Below, piece by piece: positions 13,462 to 24,789 of a DNA stretch of 64,000 nt. The notes beneath the pieces were generated by a model. That model ran no database searches, was not told where the DNA came from, and saw nothing but the letters and a program-made list of their open reading frames with translations. Both the position numbers and the translations under genes were made by a program. Position 1 is the stretch's first letter; each line of letters opens with the position of its first letter. The DNA is taken from the NCBI GenBank assembly GCA_022747635.1, contig JAKTNV010000042.1:2966001-3030000 (forward strand), written 5' to 3'. The DNA is from Hetaerina americana. Lineage: Eukaryota > Arthropoda > Insecta > Odonata > Calopterygidae.

Positions 13462-13474
13462 TATATATATTGCA

Positions 13475-16090
13475 TGTATGTATGCATGCATTCATACTCA
13501 GACACATAAATACGCACACACTCATACATGAATTGAAGCATATAATCATTGATATTTCTTTGTATATTTTGAGAAATATGGCAGAAAAGGTTTTAATACC
13601 CTGTGATCTTCACTATTACATCACCCTGGGAGAAGTGAATAAAATTGATTTGCGCTTGAGCTGGCCACCCTCCTTCAAAACAGTTGACATTATGAATTAA
13701 GCGCAATACATGTTACACTTTTGAGCCCTTACAGCAATTAAGAGCTAAATTAATCGGGACCAACGTTAAATAGTAGAAAACTCGCGGAAAAGGTTACTGT
13801 TCAGTTACTCCACTGGCACGAAGCACTTGAAAGTACACGTCTATGAGGCAGGTGACTAATGGAGCGTTTGCACGACGAAAAATGTCACCCGCCCAGTCCC
13901 TTGTGGACATCAGTCTTGACTCATAGATTTTCACATATGCCACCATATTTCACCGCCACCAAACCCTAAAATGGGAAAATTTATTCTTTCTTTCATTAAC
14001 GTTGGCTAAAACGACAAATCTTAGCCATGCTCGAGAAAATATTTTCTGAGAAGGAAGAAATAGGACGCCAGGTAATATACTCCACTGGACGGCGGCACTC
14101 CAGAATGCTAGAATAAATGTGTGAAAATAATTAATTTTAAAAATTTTTACCGTTGAACTCGGCCAAAAGTGGTTGCCGTTGGTCTTTGTTGCGTTGGAAA
14201 AATGTGTTACATTTTCGCGAGCCCTTCCCCAATGATTCTCCAATGACACTTTAGACCGTATTACTACTTTCGATATTTGGTGCTGTGGCAAACAGTTTTT
14301 TCAGCTAATTTTCCAAACATTACTTAATGGAATGATTCACCGACTGCATAAAATGTATATCATTTCAGAGTGGCTTGTCCGTCTTTTAGTAATAGGATAT
14401 ATTGAAAGAAAAAATTTAAGTGACTAAATAATATTCAGCCAATTATACGTAAATATAGAACAAGTAACTATAACGGCTTATAAAAATCATGGGTAACCGA
14501 AAGAAATCTGAATAGCAGTAAAAATACGTCAAGTTCTTATTTTGGTATTTAGCTTCATATACTTTATATCCAATTTTAATTACTAAGGAAGAACAACGGA
14601 TTGATTTTTTTCAAATTGCACTTTTATATCTATATTATTTCTATACTAACAATAATAGCATCGATGTGGGTACATACTGCTTTCACAAGTTTTGGAAGGG
14701 CTAAGCAAAAAACCTATGCAGAAAACATCATTTAAAACGGCAGCAAACTAAAATCATAATATTGAGATGGGAAAATTTACACTATATGAAAGCTAAGCTA
14801 TTAAATTAAGAATAATTAAAAAATGGAATTGTATTTAGTACCAGCAAGGTATTCCATGAACAATTAAAAGACACCTTGTAGAGCTCCTTTGCATCGTCAA
14901 TATGCATGTAAATTTTAGGGCGTTTTCCCAAGTATGTCGAGGAAATGGTAAACGGTATTTTTAAAGTACTTATATACAGTCCAATTTTAGGGTCGCATTA
15001 GTTGGTACCGTGACATCACATAGAAGAACAAAAATTTTCTTTTTTGGAATCTATATTAAAATTATTACTGAAAAGGAATGTTTTTAGCTTAAATATTTCT
15101 AAATATGATTTGATATAAATTAATATTCCACCAAGACTTTGACGATCCAAATGTAAGTCTAAATAATTACTGGTGTTTGAATATTCCCCTCGAAGATTCA
15201 TGCTTCCAACATTTCCATGGCAGTGGTTCAAACAATTAAAATTGACGACAGTTTCCTCTTTGAAATGAAAATATGTGAAAATAATTACAACCGATTCTTA
15301 TAGTGAATAATGCTTTACAAGTTTTTAAATTGATAATTTTTCATTGAAAACTTGTGGCAAATTTAATGAGAACGGAAGATTATTATTTGATGTCATATCT
15401 ATGCGTACGATTTCCAAGTTCACTTCATTAAAAGAACGCTTCCATCACTTAGGGTAAAAATTTTTCGGATTCTCTTATATCTTCAAGGTGGGCAAAAATG
15501 CATTTCCTCATGTTTCCTGACTTATAATAGCCCCCAAATTCAAAACCTGAGAACTTAAAATTTCCATCGGTGTACACGAACCAAAGTTCTTTATCACTGA
15601 CATCAGCCAAATACCATAAAATCATTTAAAAATCTTTTCGTAATGATAGGTTCCTTGTCGTAAACCCTATCATATCGTATGATGGACACAATTTACAGCT
15701 ATTATACAAAACAACATAACACAATCCCCTTTAAAGCTGCCCCCTCGGCTAACATAACTATTTTCTATTACATAATTTGTAAGCAAAATTTCTGCTTCAT
15801 AAGCGTAAAATAGACTTAAGTATTCGCAAGTATAAAGCTCAAGCCTATATTTTTCACTCGAGATAGAGTTATTCACGCATAAAAATGCACACCCCTTTGC
15901 AAATCATGAAACTCTAACGCTGGCACCATGATATCTTAATAACGCCCATTTCTCTATCCCTCGCGCATTTGAATATAAAGATGATGATGAGGTAAAAATA
16001 TCCAACACTAACAAGAAAAGGCAAGGTAATGGCACTGAGACAATACCAAGTCTCTTGGAAACATCACCAAGGACCAGTCAAGAGAATGAA
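13475..16090. other. AT-rich non-coding DNA, nothing recognised
   Basis: Only short unconvincing ORFs are present. The 113-codon minus frame at 13950-14291 shows no domain or motif I recognise. Confidence 0.5.
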
Positions 16091-16099
16091 AAAATTAAA

Positions 16100-16870
16100 A
16101 AGTGAAGAAAAAAAAAAACATGCAGGCATGCGCGGCTAGCACTTCTCCCCTTTCTCAACTCCTAGCGTAAATACTTTTAGCAAGATAACAAGGCTGTCAC
16201 CGCCGGATCTGGAAACGCCTGCCGGGTTTAAAGTGCAACCGCAGCTGCCGACCGCCTCATGCGGTGGGGAGAGAGAGCTTCAATCCCTCCCTCCGACAGG
16301 CAGATATGCCTACGATTACATGAATGCCCGCAAGTGACGGTATGGATGGAAACGACCACAGTTCGTTTTATGGTCGCCGGTCCACTGACTAGGGTGTGGG
16401 AAATGGTGTTCTTTCCGGCGTGATGGTAACGTAGGGGGAAAGGAGAAGGGAGAGAGAGAGAGGGAGCGTGTGCGTTTGTTTATTTATGATGGACACGCTC
16501 GAGGGTTGAAACCGTGTAAACAAGGAGACGCGAGTTCTCTCATCTTCCTAACCCCACTTCCCCCATCCTCCTCCTCCTCTTCTGCCCCACCAACCCTGAA
16601 AATTCCTAGTCGGCGGAATCAGACGAGCCTCGCATTGGCGCATGCCGGTTATTGGTTGGCGATGGGAGTCGGTAAGGTCGAGGGGGGGAGGTCGAATGTG
16701 AGTGAGGGAAGGAGAAGAGAGCCATGAGGGATTGTCGCACGGGCCGTAGAGCACTTGGTGTGTCCCTTCTCCCACCACGGCCCCCGGGTGAGACTGGGAT
16801 TCTACATGGCCAGGGTGTTCGCGACTAAACAGAATTCTTCTTGTGACTTGTAAATGTCGAGGTGCTGTGG
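16100..16870. promoter_or_regulatory. GC- and GA-rich island
   Basis: The base composition shifts sharply from the flanks. There are many CpG dinucleotides, GA runs at 16269-16280 and 16451-16466, two ATTGG boxes (inverted CCAAT) near 16624-16655, and a plausible plus-strand donor TCG|GTAAGG with GT at 16672-16673. A 199-codon minus frame and an 85-codon plus frame overlap here, but both look like composition artefacts. GAGA-type runs with CCAAT boxes suggest a promoter or Polycomb-type regulatory region. This is inference from motifs only. Confidence 0.3.
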
Positions 16871-16879
16871 AAAAGGAGG

Positions 16880-17855
16880 AGGGCGGAATCTCGAGACAAG
16901 ATGCAAAGTGACAAGAGTAAGGAACGATGCAGGAGGAATAATAATGTGAACAGGGAAAATATAATGTGAGAAAAAGGAGAATGTTAGGAATAAGTAAGGA
17001 CATTTTCCTTGAAATATAATCAATTTTGCTATATAAGGGTGAATGAATGGAAATCTTATGTTTCAGATATCGGCATAAAATCCTTGAAATGCAAGAATAA
17101 AATGAGAATTTCCTAAAAATACTAAATTGAGAACATGAACATACCAATTTGATGTTGCCATTTTACCTTATCTTCTTTCTAAGCGTTTTATTTACTTCGG
17201 TTTATTATTTTAAAACTATGGGAGGGATTAAAATTTATGTCTTTTGAGGAAACCAGATACTTTGCGGAAGCATAGAGGAAAGGACACCCAATCGAAATAA
17301 CAGAAACGTCTGAATTCAACACGAAGGCTCGCCAACACATGTCCCACTTATGTTCCATTTAAATCCAATAACTCAACTGGCAAGAGTTCAGAGATTGAAT
17401 TTAATAAATGATGTTACATGCCCATTACAATTACATTCCCTGTAGTATATATCTACACTCTAGCATTTTAAAAAATGCTTGCCTTTATAGTTTTACTCCA
17501 TTATAAACAGTGAATTATCGGGTACAAATTTCGTCAAAATCAATCCAAAACTGTTGATTTAACATATTTTCCATGAGATACTTAAGTACGTTAAGAAACA
17601 AGCGAATTCGTGATTTAAGTTTATCGATACCTGGAAATAAATCCCAAATCTTTGGTATTAAAAAAGACCATAGTATAATACGCGACACGCAGTATTTCTG
17701 TTCGCAAGCACCAGTGTACTTATAACCCGTCTTATTTTTTTCCTCCATTGACCATCTTCCAGGAGCCACATGCGTGAATAAGGATTTGGATTGTTGACGA
17801 CGCATATATCCAAGTCATCCATCTTGATGTCTGTGTAGCCCCATCCTCCAGAAAA
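16880..17855. other. AT-rich non-coding DNA, nothing recognised
   Basis: No protein-like frame and no recognisable repeat is present between the two GC-rich islands. Confidence 0.5.
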
Positions 17856-17859
17856 CCTT

Positions 17860-18560
17860 CCGGGTGAAGATATAAAGCTAAGAGATTGAGGGAGAGAGAG
17901 AGAGAGAGGAGGCATAGAAAGAAGTAGAAAGACTTGGGGGACGGGGGTGCCTAAAAGGGAGCGGCAGGGCCAGAAGGGTGAGGAGGATGGAGCGAGAGAG
18001 CAAGACAGCAAAGGGGGGAGAGAAAAACGTTACTCCGTACGAGCAGTCACCGTCGAGCTGAACGTGCCGACATGAGATCACGCCTCCCACACGCGAACCT
18101 TGGCAAAAACCTCGCGGTTTCAATGCGGAGCCAAAATATGTGACCGCATGCTGTCATAAATCCTCTTTCCCATATCCCTCCCCGCGCCTCGTCTCTAGCT
18201 CCACTCCTTCCTCCCCGCCCCCCCTTTCCCGTACCCCTCTTGCACCACCAGCGAATGGCCCCCCGCCTCCTCCCCCTTGGATTACACGCATGCATACATA
18301 ACGCATATTTCTCTTCCTCCTCCCTGGTGGAGGGAGAGGCCGTGGGAGAACGGAGAAGAGCGGGCGGGGACGAAGGGCGTTATTAACGCCCCCGCAAGTG
18401 CGATTTTCCATGCGACCTCTAGTTCAAATAAAAACGCGGACAACGATAACCAAGTCATTGTTCGAAGCAAGTGGAACGCTAGAGATGACGGCTCGGCAAT
18501 TGGAGGAAAGATGGCGCGAATTATTCCAATACAAGGAACTGCACTTACAGGATTACCGTG
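17860..18560. promoter_or_regulatory. second GC/GA-rich island
   Basis: It begins with TATAAA (17871-17876) and a pure GA run (17891-17909), and continues as purine-rich then pyrimidine-rich, CpG-containing DNA. An AAGATGGCG motif near 18508-18516 matches the core of YY1/Pleiohomeotic sites. Several overlapping frames on both strands are rich in Arg, Gly, Ser and Pro and are probably composition artefacts. It could be a promoter or regulatory element; no transcript structure can be proved. Confidence 0.28.
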
Positions 18561-18569
18561 AGGTTGACG

Positions 18570-21500
18570 TCCTGGTGAATATCGGATCTTCTTTTTCTGT
18601 CTCAAGTGTGGAATTGCATACGTAATAAACCAAGTCTGCGCACACTTTGGAGGTACTTAAGAGTTCTACTAAGAGCAGGAAAAGAGAATTTCGGTGTCCG
18701 GGTTAATGGATGAGGTCGGAGTACTTTTTTATAAAAAATTCGTTTTGCGCCGTGCAAAAAATTCGTTTGCAATATTTTATGGTCGCTGAAGCATCATCAA
18801 TCTTCTTTATTTAGCACATATGCTCAAAAGGAGCCGAACTTACGTCCAGTCTGGTGCCGCATTAATTTTTATATTGGTCCATCCCTCAAAAGGTTGAATC
18901 TAAAACGTATCTGCGAGGCTCTAATTTATTCGTACTCGACTTTTTTCGCCCAATATGCTAAGTATGCTCTTTAAAACAGTGGAAAGCGATGGGACGTGTG
19001 AGCACAAAATTGCTCAAGGAACTGTAACCAATCAATCAAATTATCCTTCATTATGAATTTAGATCTAATTAAGTAATACTAAGACAAATACGTAGGTTTT
19101 TGTAAAAAAAAACTTTTAAAGAAAAATGAAGTAAAATTATTCTGATGAGAATCAATAAATGTAGGGATAAAAATAGCTGGCAAATGGACTCACCATTGTG
19201 TATGGCTTCTGCTATGAAAACTTTTACGGAATTACTTCTTTATTAATGATAAACAATATGGAAAGTTAATTTGAAAATTTTTCTGCCTATTAATGTTGGC
19301 CTACTAGTAGAATTAACCGAAGGTCAGTAGTCGTAATCAATCCAATAGATGTCGGAAAAAGTACAGTAATTACCCAAATATTAAAGTAATTTTTAGAATG
19401 CATCATAATTTCATAATTGCAAATATATCATAAGGTTTGGTTTGCAAGAAATCACCCAACGGGTTACATTCCGGAATAGATAAAAAATATCTTAGTTACT
19501 AAGAATTAGGTTTCGAAAAATATACGCTGATTTTCTTTCCTACATGACTATCTCTGTGTCTAGAAAAACCGTAAAAGAAAATTTAGTCAAGAGAAAATCT
19601 AATGAATAAGGGATACAAGGAACCATTTCATTTTATATGAACTCACTCTCTTAGTAAAGAGATACAACATAACGTGATCAATGGCCAATTCGGATCAATG
19701 ACTAGCCCAAAGGTGGTAAGTTGGAATCATTGAGTATGAATATTGTGCCTAGAGAATTATGTCTGAATAGGTTTACGCCATATGCCTGCACTTTTCCGTT
19801 GATGAATAAGAAAAAACCATTTACCGCTGCAAATATCAATGTTAGGCCGTAATAATCAATAAAATAGCCTACCAGGAAAAACGGTATAAATAATACCATT
19901 GCTGAGTGAGATAGATAGTCGCAGGAATACAGTTATATAGTTTACATTAAAAAAATAAATAATGAAATAATAGATACAATAAAAAATGAATTCCAAAAAA
20001 TTAAAACATAAATTGAGAAGCGATATATTTCTCATTTCATACTGTTAGATATTACATATAATTTTGACACAGTAATTCTTATCGGAGAATCCGCTACTAT
20101 CAAAGCACATTGATAAATTGAAATAACTCCGGAAATCCATGCGAAACTTATCTCAACTTACCATCGAAAAATATAAACTACAGTAGTATGACTATCGCGT
20201 ACGCCAGCATTTACCGTATGTAAGGGGACTGTTTCTTAAATCAAAAATTAAAGATACAACTTCTCATATCAAACATTTTTAACGGCAAAAATCCCCGCCC
20301 AAAATTTATCACCACCACAGAAAACCGTTTATCATGTTTTGGGGAACAATTGCGATTGTTTTCAGAGAAGCTTTACTTACTATTTGGCTTGAGAAATATA
20401 GTTCTCTACATGATAGATCTTTCGGCAATTGGCATCATCCAGTGTATGTCATCGAATTTGGCTGATCTTGTTTTCAACTAATACAGAGTAGACTCAAGTT
20501 CATAAGAATTATATCTCTTCCCGACGTCACCAGAAGTTGATAAAACCTTTGCGATTTGGCTGATTTTTTTGTTTATAATTTGGAAATATTTCACTGTTCT
20601 TTTATTAATTTGTTTAGAGTTGTGCCACCACCTAAAATTTAAGCACGAAAATTAGGAAATTTTCTTCTGATTTTTAATGATTTCAATGTAAATTCAAATG
20701 CTAATGATTTTGCTGCGGAATTGTGTATAGACAACGTTTTAGCTGGTCTGAACAAATCTATAAGCAGGCGGATGGATCCCTTCAGGGATGGAGATAATGT
20801 ATACAAGCCTACTAAAGCAACTACTGTAATTGACAACATTAGTTAATGTCAGACTATATCACCTTCAAGTAGATGACGAATAAAGATAGAGACCCAAATG
20901 ATACTGTCATAATCATTCTTTGCCCATACAAATAATTCACTTGGAAAGCCCCTGAGGATTTACTCCCATCTGAACAGCACTGCTGGTGGTTATTGTGGAG
21001 AGAGACTTGAACTTCTCCGACGCTTGAGTTGAGCTTTTTAAGGCCGTTTCCAACGGGTCAGGTTTCCGTAGGACTCGCGTCTAGGAAAGACTTTTCCTTT
21101 GAATTGTACTTGGAGCGTGCGAGAATCGCAGAAGTGATGTAAAATACTGTACAGGACAGACTTTATTTTCCTCTTCAAGTTGAATCCAATTATCAGCCAG
21201 AAACGAGCGTGGCGTGAAGAAATGATAAAACTAAAAAAACGTATGTAGCGCGATATGGCGAAATGAAAAGGAAAAATGTCACTCAAAAATGAATAAGAAC
21301 TGGAAATAAGCGCGACTAGAATTTCCATTTCCAAGTGATTAGAAAATACTCAATTTTACATAGTAAAGATACGAATCTACTTAGAGGGCTTTCAATGTCA
21401 TCTTATGTCATTTTGCCGGATTAGCACTGTGTGAAATCACGCCTCAAAAAAGTTCATACGAGCTAGTTACGATAATATTTCCGACGAAATTTCGCATGGA

Positions 21501-22280
21501 CACTTGATCATTGTGGTAGAATTCCATCAAAATTTCATCCCGTAGACTGTTATCATTCATGGGGACTTACGCTGATCATGAAGTGGCGCCAATTTTTAGT
21601 GTAATATTACAATCTTTCAATGCATACCAATAGAACCATGTTATACCACATATTGCCCGGTTTGCCTAAACAAGACGTCGACCTTGCAGTCAGAGACAGA
21701 AGACCCAACTTTTTTATTGATGTCAAATATTAGGGAGTTAAAATATTATAATAATGTTCTATCACCGTCCTCCTACAGGTCAAAACCTTCTGGTACAACC
21801 GTTCTCGTCACAAAACTAACCAAAGGTGCACTTCAAGAGCTAACAAGTGAATGCGGTAATTTAAATTTTGTCAATATCGGTTCAAATCTGAAAGTCAGAG
21901 AGGAAGTTTGTCTTGGGAAGGAATCACTCTCCGACTCTCTTCGTTTCGATATCAATCAATTACGATAATTAACCAGGAAATGAGCATGATGTCAACTTTT
22001 ACCATGACTAAATCGAGGGATCTCTCTGAAGTATACTGCAATACGCGTCATGAGATTAAAAAAAACATATCTGTATTAGCACTGATATTAGTATGTACAT
22101 CTGGAAGCTTCAAAAGTCACTCACCATCAAAATACTCCCTTTACTTCCAACAGCCCTGCGTATATTTTAAGACACTCTAAGACGTTCGGTGTAGATAGAA
22201 GAATGGAGTTTTAATTGCATATTTTTAAATAATCCGTGAACATTTTTGCAAAAAACTCACACAAAACTTTAACATATAAT
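18570..22280. other. AT-rich non-coding DNA with a few unplaced ORFs
   Basis: The candidate exon at 19702-19914 is listed separately. A 66-codon minus frame (20639-20839) and a 94-codon plus frame (21684-21968) have less biased composition than most, but I recognise no domain in either and neither has convincing splice sites at both ends. Everything else in the stretch is plain AT-rich sequence. Confidence 0.4.
19702..19914 (-). other. weak candidate minus-strand exon, hydrophobic product
   Basis: A 65-codon minus frame encodes a protein-like segment: a hydrophobic stretch of roughly 35 residues starting MVLFIPFFLVGYF, then a more polar tail ending LPPLG and a stop. It is preceded on the minus strand by a pyrimidine-rich run ending CTCACTCAG, a good 3' splice site placed two bases before the ATG. 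It could be the last exon of a membrane-protein gene or an unrecognised transposon scrap. I do not recognise the family. Confidence 0.18.
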
Positions 22281-22289
22281 TCTATAGTG

Positions 22290-22420
22290 GGCCGATTCTC
22301 AAATGGTTGATTCTGTTAGGTATCTCGGAGTAACTATTAATAACAACTAATGTGGCAATAAACTGAAAGTTATTCAAAGTTTACTTATAATATTACTACA
22401 GTTACGTAAATATCCATACC
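22290..22420 (+). pseudogene. possible scrap of a LINE reverse transcriptase
   Basis: One frame reads VDSVRYLGVTINNN (from about 22303), which fits the YLG motif that follows the catalytic palm in non-LTR reverse transcriptases, then is interrupted by stops. No other motif of the enzyme is visible nearby, so it rests on one short match and could be chance. Confidence 0.25.
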
Positions 22421-22539
22421 AAAACAGATTAACATAAACGCTGAGAACGTTCAAACAATAAAATAAAACAATGGAGTGAAATTGATAGAGAGCGGGTGAG
22501 TTCATATCTGAAATAATAAAAATAAATCCCTCTCAATAG

Positions 22540-23220
22540 ATTACAACTTTGGCGTGGTGGGATAGCTTTTGCGTTCTAATGATCCCGAAAGCTGTGTTGG
22601 CAGGAGCATTGATTGCTATTGATATGGTCACAGGCAGATTGAAGGGTACGAGTCAGACGAATGGTAGTTCGCGCAGCATCGGTTCTTCAGCAAGGCGGCT
22701 AAAAAGAAGACTGACTCCAGTGGAACGGCCATTTTCGTGATGGTGCCAGTTTAAACACACCTTTGAGGAAACATCCGGGAAAGCACCTGACTTAATATCC
22801 CGAGCTACCATGATAGAATTATATGTTTATAGATCTGAGCATGAGTTATGGCAACATCAGGACTAGGCACTCTGGGCCGTGATCTGTGCCCTGCAGCGGG
22901 AAAGACAAGATTGCTGTCATTATCACCCCAAGAAATCCTTGCAAAGAAGAATCAGGACCAGAAGACATAAAAGAGGACCGAATTAGTTAAAACAGGTACG
23001 TGGACTGTTAGGAAGATATTGAGAACAGGGAAGTTACAAATTATAAAGTAAAAATCAGGAGAGGAAATATAAATATTTTGTGGCTTGCGCGAGATGAAAT
23101 GGAAGAATAGGATGATTACTGGAACGACATTTACTGAGTAATAAGCAGCGGAGAGGAAGTGAACCAGGAATAAATGACACTAAAATTAACTTAAGAGATA
23201 GTAAGAAACGACAGTGGCTG
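22540..23220 (+). pseudogene. decayed RTE LINE copy, 5' end only
   Basis: This aligns by eye with the 5' untranslated region and start of the ORF of the intact RTE at 34162. Shared landmarks are GACGTGGTGG (here GGCGTGGTGG), the TGTGTTGGCAGGAG block, the AGGCGGCT and TGACTCCAGTGG blocks, and further on CCTTGCAAAG and TGGACTGTTAGGA (for the TWNVRT endonuclease motif). Numerous substitutions and indels break the frame. Similarity fades at about 23200, so the reverse-transcriptase part is missing here. This is unusual, since LINEs normally lose the 5' end, and suggests later deletion. Confidence 0.75.
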
Positions 23221-23469
23221 CTCCTGACCTGGAAAGATTTGATAGTTCTGATGCGTTGTAACGCGACCTAATATTTAATTCCCTGGTTCAAGAGAAATGG
23301 AAAACACGTGGTCCATTCAAATTTCTAAGAAAATTCAAGAGATGCATTGGAATATCGGAAATTTTTTGATTTTAGCAAGATTATTCTCTCTTCCTACACT
23401 GCTGTTAAAGTTTCGGCTATATCCATTACTTTCATTTTCATAGTCGGTTGAAGCAAAAAAATTTTGTCC

Positions 23470-24225
23470 ATTTAAAAGTGAGTTTTCGTGTTTCGTGGTG
23501 AAATACTTACATTTTAAAGTATTAATGCCGAAAGAGATCAAAGCCGAGTTGGATGAAGTCCATGGCACATTTGCTCCTGTGTTTTCCACTATTTACAATT
23601 GGGCAAGTGGGTTTAAACGTAGCCGTGCATCCACAAATGATGAACATCCTTTAGGTCGTCTAGTGGAAGTGACTACCTCCGAAATTATTGAGAAAATCCA
23701 TGATATGATGCGGTAAGATCGACGTATCTAAGTTGGATCAATAGTTGAGGTCACAGGCATATCACAAGGTAAATGTTGTGTTTTCAACTTCGCTGAAAAA
23801 ATAGGATGTTACAAAAATATCGGCAAGATGGGTGACGCTTTTGCTCTCAGTGGTGAATAAACGCAATCGCGTGGTCGTTTTGGAGACTTGTTTGGCACTT
23901 TTTCATCACAACGCTGGCGAGTTTCTGCGTCAATACATAACTGGGGACGAAATAAGGTGCACTATTACATTCCAGAGGCAAGGAAACAGTTGGTTTCTAC
24001 AGAGGATCCGGCTCAAAAAAATCAAAGAGGTGAAATAGGCCGACAAGGTGATGACCACAGGTTTTTGGAATGCACGGAGAATTGTCTCTGATTAATTGCA
24101 GATAATACAAACGATAAAGTGAGAGAAATATGCGTCATTTCTGCACAGTTTGAACAAAGAAATCCAGAACAAAACCTCATAGGGGAAATGAATAAATTTT
24201 TCTGCCATCAAGACAATGGGAAGGG
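23470..24225 (+). pseudogene. decayed mariner transposase
   Basis: Broken frames show mariner landmarks in order. An N-terminal helix-turn-helix region (AELDEVHGTFAPVFSTIYNW) is followed by GRLVEVTTSEIIEKIHDMM (23655-23715). Then come a segment LALFHHNAGEFLRQYITGDE (23902-23957), in which GDE is the start of the first catalytic block GDETW, and a later HQDNGKG (near 24205), which resembles the HQDNAP second catalytic block. Frameshifts, stops and a deletion make it non-functional. It belongs to a different mariner lineage from the 48-kb copy. Terminal inverted repeats were not identified. Confidence 0.65.
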
Positions 24226-24475
24226 CGGAGAATAGCCAGACGCCGGCGTTAGCCTTTTCTTTTATTGAAAGTCGTTAAGCAATTTCACATTCCATCCGAC
24301 GGATGGCATCCTCCTCGTGAAGTGCTCTCCACCTAGCACTCAAGCAGGGATTGTAATTCAACTGAAAAAATCCTGCCTCTGGTGGAAATCGATCCCGGGT
24401 CCTCGGGATGAGAAACCACACAAAAATTGACCATCGCGCAGATGCATGGGTGCACCACTGCGCAGTTTTGATGGC
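24226..24475 (-). mobile_element. old tRNA-derived SINE, same family as 61321-61681
   Basis: It shares ordered blocks with the better preserved copy at 61.3 kb: GCCGGCGTTAGCC, CCATCCGACGGATGGC, an AAGTGCT..CAC block, and a minus-strand B-box-like GGATCGATTTC next to CCCGGG. The tRNA-like head lies at the high-coordinate end, so the element reads on the minus strand. The sequence is clearly diverged and no target-site duplication is visible, so it is older than its relative. Confidence 0.55.
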
Positions 24476-24579
24476 AAAAATTATGGAATTGAAGTACGAA
24501 TAATTTCAAAATCCACCGTAATCATCAGATTTCGGATTGAGGGATTTATTTATTCACAAACTTGAAAAAAGACTCGGCG

Positions 24580-24775
24580 AAAATATTGGGATGCTATAGC
24601 AGTAATGAGATCCCTAATATAGAGGAACATTGTATAAAATCAGGATGTATTCGTTTTTTATGTAGATTTTAAGAAGGCGTTCGACAGAGTGAAATGGATT
24701 GAATAAATGAATGAATTGCATAAAATAGGAGTAGTTTTGAGTAATAGGAGACTAATTCTAAAATAAACCATTCTC
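24580..24775 (+). pseudogene. RTE reverse-transcriptase scrap (motif A region)
   Basis: The sequence aligns with 36340-36510 of the intact RTE. GGGATGCTATAGCAGTAATG matches the DAIAVM codons, and a frame reads VDFKKAFDRVKWIE (compare LDFEKAFDRVNWEK). In-frame stops follow. It shares private differences with the 55-58 kb copy (GAGGAACAT and AAAATCAGGATG), so both derive from one subfamily. Confidence 0.7.
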
Positions 24776-24789
24776 ACTTTGTTAGCAGA

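Noticed and set aside
16548..17147. 199-codon minus-strand ORF
   Set aside because: Composition artefact of the GC-rich island, running into AT-rich DNA; no recognisable domain and no matching splice sites.
21684..21968. 94-codon plus-strand ORF as a gene
   Set aside because: Reasonable composition but no similarity I can name, no promoter and no clear splice sites; it may be transposon debris.
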